From a bacterium (GTDB lineage: Bacteria > Ratteibacteria > UBA8468), in the NCBI GenBank assembly GCA_030672255.1, contig DAOVGU010000021.1:1-6370 (forward strand): 6,370 nt of DNA, read 5' to 3'. A program made the translations under genes and the position numbers. The notes below the pieces were generated by a model that saw only the letters and a program-made list of their open reading frames with translations, was not told the origin of the DNA and searched no databases. Below are positions 4,931-6,370 of the stretch, one piece after another. The stretch's first letter is position 1. Every line of letters begins with the position of its first letter.

Positions 4931-6151
4931 ATGGCTTTTATCTGTGATTTTCATCTGCATACCAAGTATTCCCGGGCAACATCTTCGAATATGGATTTGG
5001 AAAGCCTTTCCCTCTGGGCAAAGAGAAAGGGAATCAGTCTTTTGGGCACGGGAGACTTCACACACCCAATCTGGTTTGAGGAGTTAAAGAGAAAACTAAA
5101 GCCAAAGGATGAAGGTGTCTACGAATACAATGGAGTTAGATTTATTCTTACTACCGAGGTCTGCAATATCTTTGCCAAAGGGGGAAAGATCAAGAAGATT
5201 CACAATGTAATCTTTCTTTCCTCTCTGGAGAAGGTCATTAAACTGAATGAAAAATTGGAAAGGTTTGGGGAATTGGGAGCCGATGGCAGACCAATTCTTC
5301 AGTTAGAAGCAAAGAATCTGGTAAAAGTTGTGAAGGATATCGACATCGCTGGTTTTGTCGTTCCCGCCCATATCTGGACTCCCCATTTCTCCCTCTTTGG
5401 AGCAAACTCTGGATTTGATGATATCGCTGAATGTTACGGGGAGGAGACAGAAAATATCTTTGCTTTAGAGACCGGACTTTCCAGTGATCCTCCGATGAAC
5501 TGGCGGCTTTCCGCCCTTGATTCCTTTACCCTTATCTCTAACTCCGATGCCCACTCTCCCGGCCGAATCGGTCGGGAGGCGAATGTCTTTAAAGAACCTC
5601 TTAATTATCCGGAGATAGTGGAGGTCCTTAAAAGGAAGGATAAGGAAAAATTTCTCTATACCGTAGAATATTTTCCCGAGGAAGGAAAATACCATTTCGA
5701 TGGCCACCGGAATTGTCAAGCCTGCCTTTCCCCTGAGGAGGCAAAGGGTAATGAAAATCGCTGTCCAATCTGTGGAAGAAAGGTTACAATTGGCGTGATG
5801 CACCGGATAGTTGATCTTGCCGATCGAGGAAAAGGATTTATTCCCGACTCTTCCATCGGCTACAAGCATCTCATTCCTTTAGAGCAGATTATCGCCTCGG
5901 CTTTAAAAAAGGGGGTCTCCTCGGAGACGGTCCAAAACCAGTATTTACAGATTGTTAATCAGGTGGGCAGCGAATTCAGGGTGCTTTTGGAAATCCCTGA
6001 GGACGAACTTAAGAAGAGTATTCCTTATCAGATCGCCGAGAGCATCATCAAGGTGAGAGAGGAGAAGGTAAATTTTTCCCCGGGATACGATGGAGAATAC
6101 GGGAAAGTTGAAATTCCTTTAGGAGAAGAGCAGCAGCAGACATTGTTTTAA
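4931..6151 (+). CDS. Endonuclease Q-like PHP-domain DNA repair nuclease
   Basis: The 406-residue product begins with a PHP domain: FHLH (H8, H10), GTGDFTHP (D42, H45), TTEVCN (E76), IHN (H91), PAHIWTPH (H147) and SNSDAH (D206, H208), with every metal-binding motif in usual form. A four-cysteine zinc site follows (C262, C265, C278, C281), then a helical C-terminal region. This order and length (about 400-425 residues) match Endonuclease Q, known from Pyrococcus furiosus and Bacillus pumilus, which cuts 5' of uracil, hypoxanthine, xanthine or abasic sites in DNA. Databases often call the family 'PHP domain' or 'UvrD-like helicase' protein; no helicase motifs are seen. The last residues are QQQTLF, of which QQTLF resembles the bacterial sliding-clamp peptide QL(S/D)LF. 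The start is fixed by FHLH close to the N-terminus. No Shine-Dalgarno site is seen and a perfect -10 box ends 9 bases upstream. It is divergent from the response regulator gene. Confidence 0.88.
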   Translation: MAFICDFHLHTKYSRATSSNMDLESLSLWAKRKGISLLGTGDFTHPIWFEELKRKLKPKDEGVYEYNGVRFILTTEVCNIFAKGGKIKKIHNVIFLSSLEKVIKLNEKLERFGELGADGRPILQLEAKNLVKVVKDIDIAGFVVPAHIWTPHFSLFGANSGFDDIAECYGEETENIFALETGLSSDPPMNWRLSALDSFTLISNSDAHSPGRIGREANVFKEPLNYPEIVEVLKRKDKEKFLYTVEYFPEEGKYHFDGHRNCQACLSPEEAKGNENRCPICGRKVTIGVMHRIVDLADRGKGFIPDSSIGYKHLIPLEQIIASALKKGVSSETVQNQYLQIVNQVGSEFRVLLEIPEDELKKSIPYQIAESIIKVREEKVNFSPGYDGEYGKVEIPLGEEQQQTLF

Positions 6152-6370
6152 AATAAGATTAGCAGATACTAAAATCCATTTTCTATAGATCTTCATCATC
6201 TTTATAATCAGATTAAGGAATGGGAAATTAAATTTGCTAAAATAGACAAAAGATAGACAACTTGTATTAAAACTGAAGAAAGGCTATTTCTTAAAACTAT
6301 TATTCCGTCGCGGAAAATGACTAAAAAATAAAGAAAAAGAAATCCCCCGTTACCAAAAAATAGCTGCTTG
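6152..6370. other. AT-rich end of window with no recognised gene
   Basis: No open frame of useful length, RNA gene or convincing terminator is seen. Minor items are a direct repeat of ATAGACAA (6242-6249, 6253-6260), a weak AT-rich inverted repeat (6276-6281 with 6287-6292) and the small dyad TTCCG-TCG-CGGAA (6303-6315), none followed by a T-tract. A gene on either strand could begin or end just beyond the window. Confidence 0.6.

Noticed and set aside
5465..5869. Open frame of 134 codons on the minus strand inside the EndoQ-like gene
   Set aside because: It is antisense to conserved PHP and zinc-site sequence and has no supporting start signal.
4931..6151. UvrD-like helicase annotation for the EndoQ-like gene
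   Set aside because: No Walker A, Walker B or other helicase motif is present; PHP motifs and the four-cysteine site fit Endonuclease Q.
6203..6208. TATAAT as a promoter downstream of the EndoQ-like gene
   Set aside because: No -35 box at proper spacing and no gene follows on that strand within the window; it is expected by chance in AT-rich DNA.
6276..6315. Terminator for the EndoQ-like gene
   Set aside because: AAGAAA/TTTCTT is AT-rich and weak, and the TTCCG/CGGAA dyad is followed by A-rich rather than T-rich sequence.

Overview
The window looks bacterial, with moderate to low GC. Two starts have strong Shine-Dalgarno sequences (GGAGGTGA before the transglutaminase gene, AAGGAGG before the response regulator), and there is a GAF-type two-component kinase with a CheY-like regulator. 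Two copies of a nested palindromic repeat sit next to genes. Their conceptual translations (CHCEE...AIP...LLRFTRND and ICVYLWF) resemble peptides that I remember as common spurious protein ends in genomes of uncultivated bacterial lineages such as Omnitrophota-like candidate phyla. That placement is a guess; no rRNA or other marker gene is present.

Layout. Positions 6-3046 (+) hold three tightly packed genes. The first encodes a six-helix membrane protein with a central PHP metal-hydrolase domain. The second encodes a small exported protein of unknown function whose annotated N-terminus is read through repeat copy 1. The third encodes an exported transglutaminase-like protein with a Cys-His-Asp triad. 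The first two abut with no gap and the last two overlap by 43 bases, so they probably form one envelope-directed operon. Positions 3041-3223 are repeat copy 2, filling the gap before a soluble GAF sensor histidine kinase (3235-4452, +). A single-domain response regulator (4442-4849, -) converges on the kinase, and the two stop codons overlap by 11 bases. An 81-base divergent region (4850-4930) carries two interleaved sigma70-like promoters and a small dyad. It separates the regulator from an Endonuclease Q-like gene (4931-6151, +), whose product has a PHP domain, a four-cysteine zinc site and a C-terminal QQTLF that resembles a sliding-clamp-binding peptide. The last 219 bases show no gene.

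How the genes may work together. The first three proteins all act at or beyond the cytoplasmic membrane. The kinase and regulator are a plausible cytosolic pair despite their opposite orientation. The EndoQ-like protein would nick DNA at deaminated bases. It is next to the regulator only through the shared promoter region, which could couple their transcription. The most unusual points are the repeat that is read in frame as the N-terminus and part of the signal peptide of an exported protein, the predicted extracytoplasmic PHP domain with an Asn at a usual Asp metal-ligand position, and the apparently near-leaderless EndoQ gene with a clamp-like tail.
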